64,000 bases of DNA from JAUIET01 sp964352475 (GTDB lineage: Bacteria; Pseudomonadota; Gammaproteobacteria; Pseudomonadales; JAUIET01): the NCBI GenBank assembly GCA_964352475.1, contig CAYGSL010000014.1:1-64000 (forward strand), read 5' to 3'. The notes under the pieces are model-generated. The model was not told the origin of the DNA, did not search any database, and saw only the letters and a program-made list of their open reading frames with translations. A program made the translations under genes and the position numbers. This document shows, in pieces, positions 42,493 through 51,094 of the stretch; positions within the stretch are counted from its first letter, which is position 1, and every line of letters starts with the position of its first letter.

Positions 42493-43128
42493 ATGGCACA
42501 ATTACTAGGCATCAATCTTTCGCCTTTTGTTCGAAAGGTTTTGTTATACGTTAATGAAGCGGGCATTGAACTTGAGCATGATGACTCAGTGTTGCCAATG
42601 CCAAAAACCGATTTACTATTGTCTGTGAACCCCAGGGGGAAAATTCCGGCCTACCGCGATGATGATGTCAGCCTTGGCGAAAGCAGTGTAATTTGCGCTT
42701 ACCTGGAGAAAAAACATGGTCCCACTGGTCTGTATCCGGATAATGCTGCGCAATTTGGCATGGCGCTCTGGTATGAGAAGTACATGGAAGAAGAAATCAT
42801 CGCTGCCATCGGCAAGATATTTTTTAACCGGGTTGTGCAACCCATGATGGGCGGTGAATGTGACGAGAGTGTAGTGGCTGACGGACTGGCAATGTTACCT
42901 GCGGTGCTCGAGTTACTTGAAGGGCGATTGCAGGGCAGGGATTATCTTGTTGGCGAGCAATACAGCATTGCCGATGTATCGGTTTTGAGCCCGTTTGCTA
43001 ACCTGTACATGTCCAAGGAAAGCGTAAACCCTGATACTTATCCAAACGTTGTGCGATACATTCAAAAACTTGAAAAGCGTGATTCAGTCGCAAAAACCCT
43101 GGCCATGTGTGGTGTTACGTTTGCCTAA
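42493..43128 (+). CDS. Glutathione S-transferase family protein
   Basis: A 211-residue two-domain GST. The thioredoxin-like N-terminus has L-L-G-I-N-L-S-P-F-V-R-K-V near residues 3-15, N-P-R-G-K-I-P-A near 46-53, and E-S-S-V-I-C-A-Y-L near 63-71. The C-terminal helical domain has Y-L-V-G-E-Q-Y-S-I-A-D-V. It may conjugate or dehalogenate substrates using glutathione. TAGGAG lies upstream of ATG 42493. Position after the reductive-dehalogenase-like gene suggests a shared substrate. Confidence 0.9.
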   Translation: MAQLLGINLSPFVRKVLLYVNEAGIELEHDDSVLPMPKTDLLLSVNPRGKIPAYRDDDVSLGESSVICAYLEKKHGPTGLYPDNAAQFGMALWYEKYMEEEIIAAIGKIFFNRVVQPMMGGECDESVVADGLAMLPAVLELLEGRLQGRDYLVGEQYSIADVSVLSPFANLYMSKESVNPDTYPNVVRYIQKLEKRDSVAKTLAMCGVTFA

Positions 43129-43140
43129 GGTGTCTTTGGC

Positions 43141-43962
43141 TTAGCCGTTCGCCGTTACCACCCAGGAAGCGGCGTCCATCATCACGCCTTCTGCTGACTC
43201 ATACGGTTTTACCGCGGCCAACACTCGGTCCAGTATTGTTTTGTGCTCACTGCCTGGTAGCTCTCTCAACGCACCGGCCAGCGGCCCTATTTGGGTTGCA
43301 AAACGCATGGCGTCTTCTGCGTCGTCACCCATTTTCATGGACCATCGCAGGTCTTCTATCTGAACATCTCGCCAGCCCGCGTTTTCCAACAACTGCTGTG
43401 TACGCTCGGCATCCGCGAACGCGAATGGACCGGGTGCGTGCGGGTCCATTGGCGCAGACTCAGGCAGCAATTCCTTAACCGCCATCATCGGCGCTGATAC
43501 CCAGGCATTCCGTTGTGGCGGTTGCCAACAAACGAAGCATAAACGGCCGCCGCTGTTGGTGTGTTTCTTTAGATTGGCAAATGCTGCCGTCGGTTCATCA
43601 AAGAACATCACGCCGAATCTGGACAGAATTAAATCAAAACTGCTGGTAAAGCTTTGCGTAGACGCATCCGCTTGCACAAACTGCACAAGCTGATCTTCTT
43701 CGATACGCGTTCGCGCGTGCGCAAGCATGGGCTCAGAGATATCAACACCTGTCACCGTTACACCAAATCGTGCCAGCGCCAGGCTGGTGTCACCGCAGCC
43801 GCAGCCTACATCCAGAGCCACCTCACCACGCTGAGCATTAGCGGTGGCCAACAAGGCCTCACTGACGGGCTGCAGCGTTGCGTCCATGATCTGCTGCTGC
43901 GCTACCCACTTTTCGCCGGCCTCGCCATTCCAGAATTCTATTTGTTGCTCATTGTTTTGCAC
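43141..43962 (-). CDS. Class I SAM-dependent methyltransferase
   Basis: A 273-residue methyltransferase. The SAM-binding motif is L-D-V-G-C-G-C-G-D-T-S near residues 52-62, with T-G-V-D-I-S-E-P-M-L and F-V-Q-A-D-A following. F-D-L-I-L-S-R-F-G-V-M-F-F is the post-motif strand. The start is GTG 43962 with GAGGAG 6 bases upstream; longer readings add no family residues. It converges with the GST gene (12 bases) and is divergent from the attenuator unit. Substrate unknown. Confidence 0.88.
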   Translation of the reverse strand: MQNNEQQIEFWNGEAGEKWVAQQQIMDATLQPVSEALLATANAQRGEVALDVGCGCGDTSLALARFGVTVTGVDISEPMLAHARTRIEEDQLVQFVQADASTQSFTSSFDLILSRFGVMFFDEPTAAFANLKKHTNSGGRLCFVCWQPPQRNAWVSAPMMAVKELLPESAPMDPHAPGPFAFADAERTQQLLENAGWRDVQIEDLRWSMKMGDDAEDAMRFATQIGPLAGALRELPGSEHKTILDRVLAAVKPYESAEGVMMDAASWVVTANG

Positions 43963-44001
43963 AGCTAACTCCTCTACCCAGTCTGCGCATTGTATACCGG
44001 C

Positions 44002-44030
44002 TTGACCAATGTCATAACCTCGCATACTAT
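44002..44030 (+). promoter_or_regulatory. Sigma70 promoter of the acetolactate-synthase unit
   Basis: TTGACC (44002-44007) and TACTAT (44025-44030) are 17 bases apart, a near-consensus promoter. Transcription would start near 44037, about 70 bases ahead of the leader peptide. It is divergent from the methyltransferase. Confidence 0.65.
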
Positions 44031-44105
44031 GAATCACATAAGGTTGTGTGGTATTGCACTGCTGCACAACCCAAACATAAGCGAAAGAGTCGCAACGGAA
44101 AGACA

Positions 44106-44204
44106 TTGAATTCATCATCACGAACTAACGCAGCGCTTGATGCACCGATTTACTCGGTGCTGGTCTCTGTGCTTGTGGTCGTCTTGAGGAAACTTATGCC
44201 GTAG
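44106..44204 (+). CDS. ilv-type attenuator leader peptide
   Basis: A 32-codon frame from TTG 44106 (CGGAAAG just upstream) to TAG 44202. Its second half reads V-L-V-S-V-L-V-V-V-L-R-K-L-M-P, with six Val and five Leu codons in about 15, like the E. coli ilvL and ivbL leaders. Two hairpins overlap and follow it: GCACCGA/TCGGTGC (44142-44160) and GTTGC/GCAAC (44208-44219), then a strong terminator. Ribosome stalling at Val/Leu codons when these amino acids are scarce would favour the antiterminated form. Start codon is not ATG and remains the weakest point. Confidence 0.72.
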   Translation: MNSSSRTNAALDAPIYSVLVSVLVVVLRKLMP

Positions 44205-44226
44205 CGGGTTGCTAGCAACAAACACC

Positions 44227-44262
44227 AAACCCCCTTCGGCACAGCCGCAGGGGGTTTTTTTT
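44227..44262 (+). terminator. Attenuator terminator upstream of the acetolactate synthase gene
   Basis: AAACCCCC (44227-44234) pairs with GGGGGTTT (44250-44257), with an inner CGG/CCG pair and a run of eight T residues (44255-44262). It lies between the leader peptide and the ATG at 44293, the standard position for a transcription attenuator. Confidence 0.85.
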
Positions 44263-44292
44263 GGCCTGAAACTCTTGAACAGGATACAGAGA

Positions 44293-45176
44293 ATGAGCAG
44301 TACAGCAGACGATTTAGACAGCGAACAGAAAAGATTGACTGGCGCCCAACTGGTCATTGATCTACTGGAAGCCGAGGGTATAAGCACTGTGTTTGGTGTT
44401 CCCGGCGGCGCGGTTCTTCCCTTGTACGACGCGTTGGGCGAAAGCACTATCACTCATGTTCTGGCCAGACACGAACAAGGGGCGGGATTTATGGCACAGG
44501 GCATGGCCAGAGTTACTGGTAAAGCCCAGGTGTGCTTAGCCAGCTCTGGCCCGGGCGCCAGCAACCTGTTGACTGAGGTTGCAGATGCGAAGATGGATTC
44601 CATTCCACTGGTAGCGATTACAGGTCAGGTCTCCCAGCATTTACTGGGCACCGATGCGTTTCAGGAATTGGATACGGTACGCCTGATGGCGCCAATCACC
44701 AAGTTCAACTGCATGGCGAGATCGATTGAGGAACTGTACGAGCTCATACCCAAAGCATTTGAGATCGCACAATCGGGCCGGCCAGGACCGGTTTCCATAG
44801 ATATTCCCAAAGACGTTCAGCTGCAGCAAACGAGTATCTCTCACGCGCAGAAAGCCAGCGCGAAAGATGCCCCGCGAGAGGCAGACAAAAAAACGCTTGA
44901 TACTGTTCTGGAGAGCCTTCAGCGGGCGCACAAACCTATCATTCTCGCTGGCGCAGGCGTGATTAAAGCCGGCGCATCAGCTGCCTTGAGCAGCAGCGAT
45001 AGGCTGTGCCTTGGCTGAGCCAGATAAAACCATTGTTCGATCTAACGCGCAGCCTGCAAAGCAAAGGTCCTACTCTGATTGCCTGGCCAATTAGAGAGGA
45101 AGAAATGGTTCTGCCCATGGTGCCACCCGGAGCGGCCAATCACGAGATGATCGAAGAGGAATCGTTAACGCAATGA
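44293..45176 (+). pseudogene. Acetolactate synthase large subunit with internal deletion
   Basis: ATG 44293 begins about 235 residues of a normal IlvB/IlvG N-terminus: F-G-V-P-G-G-A-V-L-P-L-Y-D, the ThDP-activating Glu in A-R-H-E-Q-G-A-G, S-S-G-P-G-A-S-N, and P-I-I-L-A-G-A-G-V. The frame then ends at 45018. From about 45024, in another frame, the C-terminus reads K-P-L-F-D-L-T-R-S, G-P-T-L-I-A-W-P-I and V-L-P-M-V-P-P-G-A-A to TGA 45176. Roughly 280 codons, including the ThDP-binding domain, are missing. It retains promoter, leader and terminator, but the product cannot be active as sequenced. Confidence 0.85.
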
Positions 45177-45221
45177 AAAAATGTGATAGTCTTTTGAGAA
45201 CAAAAACGGTGTCTCACCAAT

Positions 45222-46451
45222 TCAGATAAACACAGGCAAATAACCAAGCGTGCTAAGAATATGGCAGGCTGCTATCAAAGCGCTGTAGGCAACCATAAAC
45301 AATAACAGACCGTTACCACCCCATACTCTGAACAATGGGTTGCCAAATTTTTGCCGGCTCTTGTGCGCAGCTGCGGCTGGTACCAGCGTACCCCATAGCG
45401 TTGCTGACAAACCCGCGTAGCCAATCGCGTATATAAAACCGTTTGGGACTATCAGGCTCGCAAGTGTTGGCGGAACGAATGCGATGGCGGCGGATTTAAA
45501 ACGACCCGACTTGCTGTCTCCAAAAGCAAATTTATCTGCTACATAATCGAACAAGCCCAAACCGGCGCCTAGAAACGAAGTGATGACGGCAAAGTTTGCA
45601 AACACATCAAGCAGGGTCAATACCGTGCCGCTGTCGCTACGATTGCCCATGGCCGCTACCATCGGACCGATATTCCCACCCTCGCCCATCACCAGGCGCA
45701 AATCATCTCGGGACAATTGCCCTAGAGTTACTGCCAGCCAAATAAGGTAAACCGCCAGAGCCACCAGAGAACCCCCAACGATGCAACGAATAATAATGGC
45801 CGGGTCTTTTCCGTAGTATTTGACCAGGCTTGGAATGTTGCCGTGAAAGCCAAACGCGGTCAGAAACACTGGAAGTGAAGCAAGAGAAAAAACGGCGTAA
45901 TCCATACCGGTATCAAGCAACAACGAAGATTCAACACCTAAAGAAAGCTGCGAGATAGAGTACGCAAAACTCAACACCATACCGGTAATCAAGATTGTGC
46001 TAACACGGCTAACCATGGCCGTACCAAGCCAGACAAGCGAAGCAATCGCCAGGGCGAAGAGTAAGCCAGCAAAAACCGGTGTGATAGTCACTCCCGTCAT
46101 TTTTTGCATGGTATGCGACACTATAGAACCTCCACCACTGATGAACGCATAGCAAAGAATGTAGAGCACGAAAACCAGCGATAAATTATTGATCGCGTTC
46201 CATCGCGGCCCAAGGGTTTCCCCCACGAAAGTATTGAAACTGGAACCCACTGGAAAATTCAGGTTTGTTTCAAGAATCAACAGCCCGGAGTGCAGCATGC
46301 AAAACCAGGTTAACAATAGACAAGCTACAGCCCACAGAAAGCCCATTCCTGCAGAGGCGATGGGCAGTGAGAACATACCCGCACCTACGGCCGTACCCGC
46401 AATAATCGCTATACCACCTAACGATGACAGGGCATTTCTTTCGGTGTTCAT
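45222..46451 (-). CDS. Aromatic amino-acid permease (HAAAP family, Mtr/TyrP-like)
   Basis: A 409-residue transporter with about 11 membrane segments. It opens with L-G-G-I-A-I-I-A-G-T-A-V-G-A-G-M-F-S-L-P, the family signature near residues 9-28, and has the internal F-H-G-N-I-P-S-L near 210. It would import tryptophan or tyrosine with protons. ATG 46451 is used; the upstream open frame overlaps the divergent iron-sulfur gene. Function as importer is inferred from family. Confidence 0.9.
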   Translation of the reverse strand: MNTERNALSSLGGIAIIAGTAVGAGMFSLPIASAGMGFLWAVACLLLTWFCMLHSGLLILETNLNFPVGSSFNTFVGETLGPRWNAINNLSLVFVLYILCYAFISGGGSIVSHTMQKMTGVTITPVFAGLLFALAIASLVWLGTAMVSRVSTILITGMVLSFAYSISQLSLGVESSLLLDTGMDYAVFSLASLPVFLTAFGFHGNIPSLVKYYGKDPAIIIRCIVGGSLVALAVYLIWLAVTLGQLSRDDLRLVMGEGGNIGPMVAAMGNRSDSGTVLTLLDVFANFAVITSFLGAGLGLFDYVADKFAFGDSKSGRFKSAAIAFVPPTLASLIVPNGFIYAIGYAGLSATLWGTLVPAAAAHKSRQKFGNPLFRVWGGNGLLLFMVAYSALIAACHILSTLGYLPVFI

Positions 46452-46524
46452 TCTGCTTATTAGTACCAAGGTAGTGGTGTGACGCGCTGCACGGCACGCC
46501 AATGCAGTTTGAGGATATACTACC

Positions 46525-47733
46525 GTGAGAAAGATAACACCCGAGCGTATTTTGACAAGCCCACACAGCAAACACTGGAAGCCTATCGACGACAAAACCG
46601 GCTTTGCAATAGACGATAACTTCAAACGGTTTGAACAGAAACTGGACATTTTTTGCCGCAGCCAATGGGACGAAGAAGTCCGCACTGAGAAATCAAATCG
46701 ATTCTTTCAAGGCTACGCCATGCCTTTCGCAAAAACCCGCACCTCAGATGGTTTCGACCAACGTGACTACGCACTGCGCAATGCCTCGTGGCATGTAACC
46801 AACGTGCTGCGTGATCTAAACAAAGAGCACGATCGCAAAGAAGGTTTTTTCGATTACTTTAGCATTCATGAAGACGGTGCAGAACAAGCTTACGAGTTCG
46901 ACAGCGCAGAACAAGCCACTGCGGAATTACAAAAAGTAGCGACTTTGTGTGGTGCTGATTTGTTTGGTGTCTGCGCGTATGACCAGCGCTGGATGTATGA
47001 CGGTGTATTTAGCAATGAGACTCACATTAGTAAACCCTCTGGCATTCCGGATGATTTACCACATGTCGTCGTGACAGGGGAAGCGATGGATGAGGGCTTG
47101 ACCAAAACAGTGCCCTCAGCGCTCTCGGGCGCAGCCACCGGCATGGGTTACTCGAATGATTCCGTCACCTTACTAACGCTGGCTCAATATATTAGAAACC
47201 TGGGCTATCGCGCCTATGCCACCATGAACGATTCTGCACTGGCAATACCACTTGCAGCGCAAGCTGGCTTGGGAGAAGTGGGTAGACACAGCCTTTTAAT
47301 TACCGAAGAGTTTGGACCAAGGTTGCGTTTGGGAAAAATCTTTACGGATATGCCCCTGGTGAATAACGAACCAAATAACTGGGGCGTTAAACAGTTTTGT
47401 GAGATTTGTGATCGTTGTGCAAAAGCATGCCCACCGAAAGCCTTGCCGTTCGAGCCGCCGTCTGACAAGGTTTACAACAAGTCGAATATTATTGGTATCA
47501 GCAAATGGAGTACTGATGCTGAAAAGTGCTTCACGTTTTGGGCCAATCAGAATTCCGACTGCTCCATTTGCATCAGGGTTTGCCCGTTTAATAGAGACTA
47601 CTCGCGGTGGTACAACCGATTGTGGCGCCGGCTGGCCAGTGGTTCTCTGCGCGCACTTGCCTTGTGGCTTGACGATCGCTTTGTGAATCGAAGCAGGGCA
47701 CGATCCAGTAGCTGGTGGACCAGCACTCGTTAA
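46525..47733 (+). CDS. Reductive-dehalogenase-like iron-sulfur protein (cytoplasmic, longer paralogue)
   Basis: A 402-residue protein of the same class as the one at 41.5 kb. G-L-G-E-V-G-R-H-S-L-L near 251-261 is the corrinoid-domain signature. The cluster motifs are C-E-I-C-D-R-C-A-K-A-C-P near 292 and C-F-T-F-W...C-S-I-C-I-R-V-C-P near 340. It has about 90 extra N-terminal residues and no Tat or membrane segment. The start is GTG 46525 with AGGA upstream. It is divergent from the permease and 48 bases ahead of the cysteine-synthase-like gene. Confidence 0.82.
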   Translation: MRKITPERILTSPHSKHWKPIDDKTGFAIDDNFKRFEQKLDIFCRSQWDEEVRTEKSNRFFQGYAMPFAKTRTSDGFDQRDYALRNASWHVTNVLRDLNKEHDRKEGFFDYFSIHEDGAEQAYEFDSAEQATAELQKVATLCGADLFGVCAYDQRWMYDGVFSNETHISKPSGIPDDLPHVVVTGEAMDEGLTKTVPSALSGAATGMGYSNDSVTLLTLAQYIRNLGYRAYATMNDSALAIPLAAQAGLGEVGRHSLLITEEFGPRLRLGKIFTDMPLVNNEPNNWGVKQFCEICDRCAKACPPKALPFEPPSDKVYNKSNIIGISKWSTDAEKCFTFWANQNSDCSICIRVCPFNRDYSRWYNRLWRRLASGSLRALALWLDDRFVNRSRARSSSWWTSTR

Positions 47734-47781
47734 TGCAGATCATCCCAAGGTTCCGTATACTGCCGCTTGAGGAGAAACAAA

Positions 47782-48801
47782 ATGCCAGAAAAACACACGA
47801 TGACGCAACTGATTGGCAACACGCCGCTGGTGTATTTGCGTCAGGTCTCGGAAGAAACCGGCTGCAATATCTATGGTAAAGCCGAGTTTTTAAATCCTGG
47901 TGGTTCCGTTAAAGACCGCACGGCATTGGGCATCATTCAAGCGGCTGAAGAAAGTGGTGAATTGCGACCGGGTGGCGTCATTGTGGAAGGTACTGCTGGC
48001 AACACCGGTATTGGTCTGACCATATTGGCAAATGCCATGGGCTACCAAAGTGTGGTGGTAATGCCACAGTCGCAGAGTGAGGAAAAAATTGAGCGCCTGG
48101 ACATTCTTGGCGCCGAACTTATTTTGGTAGCTGACCACGAATACAGCAGCCCCAACCACTATATTCACATGGCCGAGCAAATCGCCAATGGGCGAAAGAA
48201 AAGCGAAGCAAACGGCGCTATTTGGGCAAGACAGTTCGATAATCCAGCTAACCGAGCCATTCACCGCAATACAACCGGGCCAGAGATCTGGGAACAGACT
48301 GACGGCACAGTAGATGGCTTTGTCTGTGCGGTGGGAACCGGCGGTACGCTGGCCGGTGTGGCGGACGCACTTAGGCAACGTAATGCAGATGTTAAAATTG
48401 CAATTGCTGATCCAGCCGGATCAGCCTTGTACAACTACTTCAGTAACAACTCTTTAGAGAAAAGCCCAGGGCGGTCAATTACCGAAGGCATTGGCGTGAG
48501 TTTTCTCCCAGGCAACATCAGCGATACAACGCTTGATATGGCCTACCGCATTGAAGACGAAGATGCGTTACCAATACTGTTCGATTTATTACTGAATGAA
48601 GGTCTGTTACTCGGAGGCTCAGCGGGCATAAATATTGCCGGAGCCGTTGAGATGGCCAAAGAAATGGGGCCAGGTCATACTATTGTCACCATACTCTGTG
48701 ATGGTGGCGAGCGTTACAAAAGCAAATTGTTCAATCCGAATTTTCTGTACAAGAATAAATTGCCAGTGCCCGACTCAACGATTGGTAGGTTAACGAGCTA
48801 G
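47782..48801 (+). CDS. PLP-dependent cysteine-synthase-like enzyme
   Basis: A 339-residue fold-type II PLP enzyme. The PLP lysine is in N-P-G-G-S-V-K-D-R near residues 41-49, and phosphate-binding G-T-G-G-T-L-A-G near 193-200. Classic O-acetylserine sulfhydrylases have T-S-G-N-T-G at the substrate loop, whereas this one has E-G-T-A-G-N-T-G-I-G, a variant seen in a separate clade. It may therefore be a related lyase or synthase rather than CysK. ATG 47782 has GAGGAG 6 bases upstream. Its end overlaps the convergent FadH-like gene by 4 bases. Confidence 0.86.
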   Translation: MPEKHTMTQLIGNTPLVYLRQVSEETGCNIYGKAEFLNPGGSVKDRTALGIIQAAEESGELRPGGVIVEGTAGNTGIGLTILANAMGYQSVVVMPQSQSEEKIERLDILGAELILVADHEYSSPNHYIHMAEQIANGRKKSEANGAIWARQFDNPANRAIHRNTTGPEIWEQTDGTVDGFVCAVGTGGTLAGVADALRQRNADVKIAIADPAGSALYNYFSNNSLEKSPGRSITEGIGVSFLPGNISDTTLDMAYRIEDEDALPILFDLLLNEGLLLGGSAGINIAGAVEMAKEMGPGHTIVTILCDGGERYKSKLFNPNFLYKNKLPVPDSTIGRLTS

Positions 48802-50873
48802 AGGGAACAGGCTACACGCATTCCTTCTTCGGTGGCTTTTCGCACCAAGCCCAGTCCGGTGCAGTCGCCAATGGCATAAAGCTCGGGTGCAAGGTCTTGC
48901 AGCTCGTTATATAAATCGGTGTTGGCAACTGGTTCCCCAGCAATGATAACCGAACCTGCTTTTATCTGCCGATTGCTACCTCCCTGTGTTCTGTAACTGA
49001 CTGAATCCGCACCAATGGATTCGCAGTGTACCTCGGTGTTGATACGCACACCCAATCTGTCCAGCCTGTCCATATGTTCGGCGCGGCGCTTAGGACCTAT
49101 TTCCAGTGCAATTCGTTTGCCGCTTTCTAGAATGCTAAGCCGTCTGCCACGCTTTGCCAGAAATTCTGCCAACTCTATGGCGGCCAGGTCGGCACCTACA
49201 ATCACTACGTCTTTTGCTATTGGCAGATACCAACGGGAAACCTTGCGAAGCAAGCCGGGCGATAGTTTAGGAGCAGCGATGGCAGAGATTTTAGCTGCCA
49301 TACTTCGCAAGCCACCTGGCAGCATACGAAAATCCGTAGACTGCGCCCTTCCCTCAACAATTCGCCGCATTTGTCCGCCGCTAAACACATGCGCCTGCTC
49401 ACTGCCGGGAATATGTGGTGTGAACATACCTGCCCCGGTGGCGACAATGATGCTTTCAAACTGGCCACTGCGAATATAGGCTTCATCCGCCGTAACACCC
49501 AGTTGTACTTCTATATCGGCGCTGCGCACCTGCTCCATCAACCAGAGCAGAAAAGCTTCGTTGTCAGAATGTACCGTGGATGCAAGCAATAGCGAACCGC
49601 CCAATCGCTGCTGCCTGTCAACCAGCGTTACCTTGTGACCGCGTAGTGCGGCAACCCGAGCTGCCTCCATTCCTGCAGGACCTGCACCTATAACAAGCAC
49701 GCGCTTGAATTTTGCCGCGGTAGTTATCGCCAATTCGTTCTCGCGCCCGGTGAGCGCATTCACTGCACAATATAAATTAAGCGATTCCATCATGCTGTCG
49801 ATGCAATTTTCGCAGGAGATGCAGCGGCGAATCTGCCTGGTATTTCCAGACCTGGCTTTGTTTGGCCAATCAGGGTCAGCGAGAAACGGTCGCGCCATTG
49901 CTACCATGTCAGACTGACCATCTGCAATAATTTGCTCAGCCATGGCTGGCGTATGAATTCGACCCACTACCATGACCGGAACGTCTACCGCCTGGCGAAT
50001 TGCCGATGCAGCGGTGAGGTTGGGTGCGTCTCCGTAGTCGCTGCCCATCACCATTTGACTGACCAGGCCATCGGTAGTACCTCCGCTAACTCTAAACGCG
50101 TCTGCCCCAGCGGCTACCAACAACTCTGCCAGCCGCTGGCTTTCGTTGATTTCCCTTCCACCTGGCGAGCGTTCATAACCTGACAAACTAACCGTCACCG
50201 GAAAGTTATCACCCACTCTTGTTTTAATGGCTTCCAGCGTTTCCAGCAGCAGGCGAGCTCTTCCACCCAGTTTTTTACCACCGTACTCATCGTTACGGGC
50301 GTTACGTAATGGAGAAAGGAATGAACCCAACAACATATAGCAATGCGCTGCGTGCAACTCAACACCGTCGTATCCAGCCGCTTTCGCTCGCATCGCACCG
50401 TCAACATATTGTTGAATAACGGCGGGTATCTCTTCGATGGCAAGCGGTCTGCAAGACTGGTGTGCTGCCGGGTTTACATTAACACTGGGTCCAATTCCGG
50501 GCTTATCCTCATAAAATGGAGCCATAGACTCAGGCCCCGGGTGCGTTAGCTGCGGCTGTACTTTGGCTCCATGACTGTGGATCATGTCAGTGATTCTGGC
50601 GTGCTGTTCGATAAACCTGTCTTCAGACAAGCTAAGTGAATTGGGCTGATAACGATGGTCAAGTGCGACTGAGCAAACCTCCATGGTAATCAAGCCAACA
50701 CCGCCTTTGGCGCGGGCTTCAAGATACGCCATCAACCGTGGCGTAGGTTCCTGATCAGATGAACCGTAATTGCTCGTCATAGGAGACATAACAATTCGGT
50801 TGGGCAGATGCAGGCTGCCAATGTTTATCGGTGAGAAAAGTGACGGGTAGTCGCTAGACGTCATTGTTGTCAA
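48798..50873 (-). CDS. FadH-like NADH:flavin oxidoreductase (2,4-dienoyl-CoA reductase family)
   Basis: A 691-residue modular flavoenzyme. The N-terminal FMN barrel (about 1-350) has P-M-T-S-N-Y-G near 31-37 and the H-A-A-H-C-Y-M-L active loop near 174-181. A [4Fe-4S] motif C-I-S-C-E-N-C-I-D follows near 350, then the FAD/NAD domain with V-I-G-A-G-P-A-G-M-E-A-A near 395 and G-D-C-T-G-L-G near the end. Homologues reduce dienoyl-CoA, trimethylamine or enone substrates. Beside the Old Yellow Enzyme gene and enoyl-CoA hydratase, a role in unsaturated acyl or terpenoid substrates is plausible. Confidence 0.91.
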   Translation of the reverse strand: MTTMTSSDYPSLFSPINIGSLHLPNRIVMSPMTSNYGSSDQEPTPRLMAYLEARAKGGVGLITMEVCSVALDHRYQPNSLSLSEDRFIEQHARITDMIHSHGAKVQPQLTHPGPESMAPFYEDKPGIGPSVNVNPAAHQSCRPLAIEEIPAVIQQYVDGAMRAKAAGYDGVELHAAHCYMLLGSFLSPLRNARNDEYGGKKLGGRARLLLETLEAIKTRVGDNFPVTVSLSGYERSPGGREINESQRLAELLVAAGADAFRVSGGTTDGLVSQMVMGSDYGDAPNLTAASAIRQAVDVPVMVVGRIHTPAMAEQIIADGQSDMVAMARPFLADPDWPNKARSGNTRQIRRCISCENCIDSMMESLNLYCAVNALTGRENELAITTAAKFKRVLVIGAGPAGMEAARVAALRGHKVTLVDRQQRLGGSLLLASTVHSDNEAFLLWLMEQVRSADIEVQLGVTADEAYIRSGQFESIIVATGAGMFTPHIPGSEQAHVFSGGQMRRIVEGRAQSTDFRMLPGGLRSMAAKISAIAAPKLSPGLLRKVSRWYLPIAKDVVIVGADLAAIELAEFLAKRGRRLSILESGKRIALEIGPKRRAEHMDRLDRLGVRINTEVHCESIGADSVSYRTQGGSNRQIKAGSVIIAGEPVANTDLYNELQDLAPELYAIGDCTGLGLVRKATEEGMRVACSL

Positions 50874-50884
50874 ATCACTAGGTG

Positions 50885-50956
50885 TTAAGCGTGTTTGGCA
50901 ATTTCAACAAACTGGTTGGTTTCAACCGTATTGACCAGTGAAATCCAGTATTTCAT
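50885..50956 (-). pseudogene. N-terminal remnant of an LLM-class oxidoreductase
   Basis: From ATG 50956 on the minus strand, 23 codons read M-K-Y-W-I-S-L-V-N-T-V-E-T-N-Q-F-V-E-I-A and K-H-A, then TAA at 50885. This is the first strand and helix of a luciferase-like F420/FMN oxidoreductase. The rest is absent: the next bases are the leader and ATG of the FadH-like gene, in the same direction. Only the start of the gene and possibly its promoter survive. Confidence 0.65.
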
Positions 50957-51094
50957 AGCGTGTGAACCTGTAGATGGCTTCGATTACAGCAAACGATACA
51001 CGCAATTCTGTCGGCGGTCTGCTATGCGACCAGACAGCTGTATTTAATATTTTTCATGCAAAGCTTATGATCACTAACTGACATACCGCAGTTA

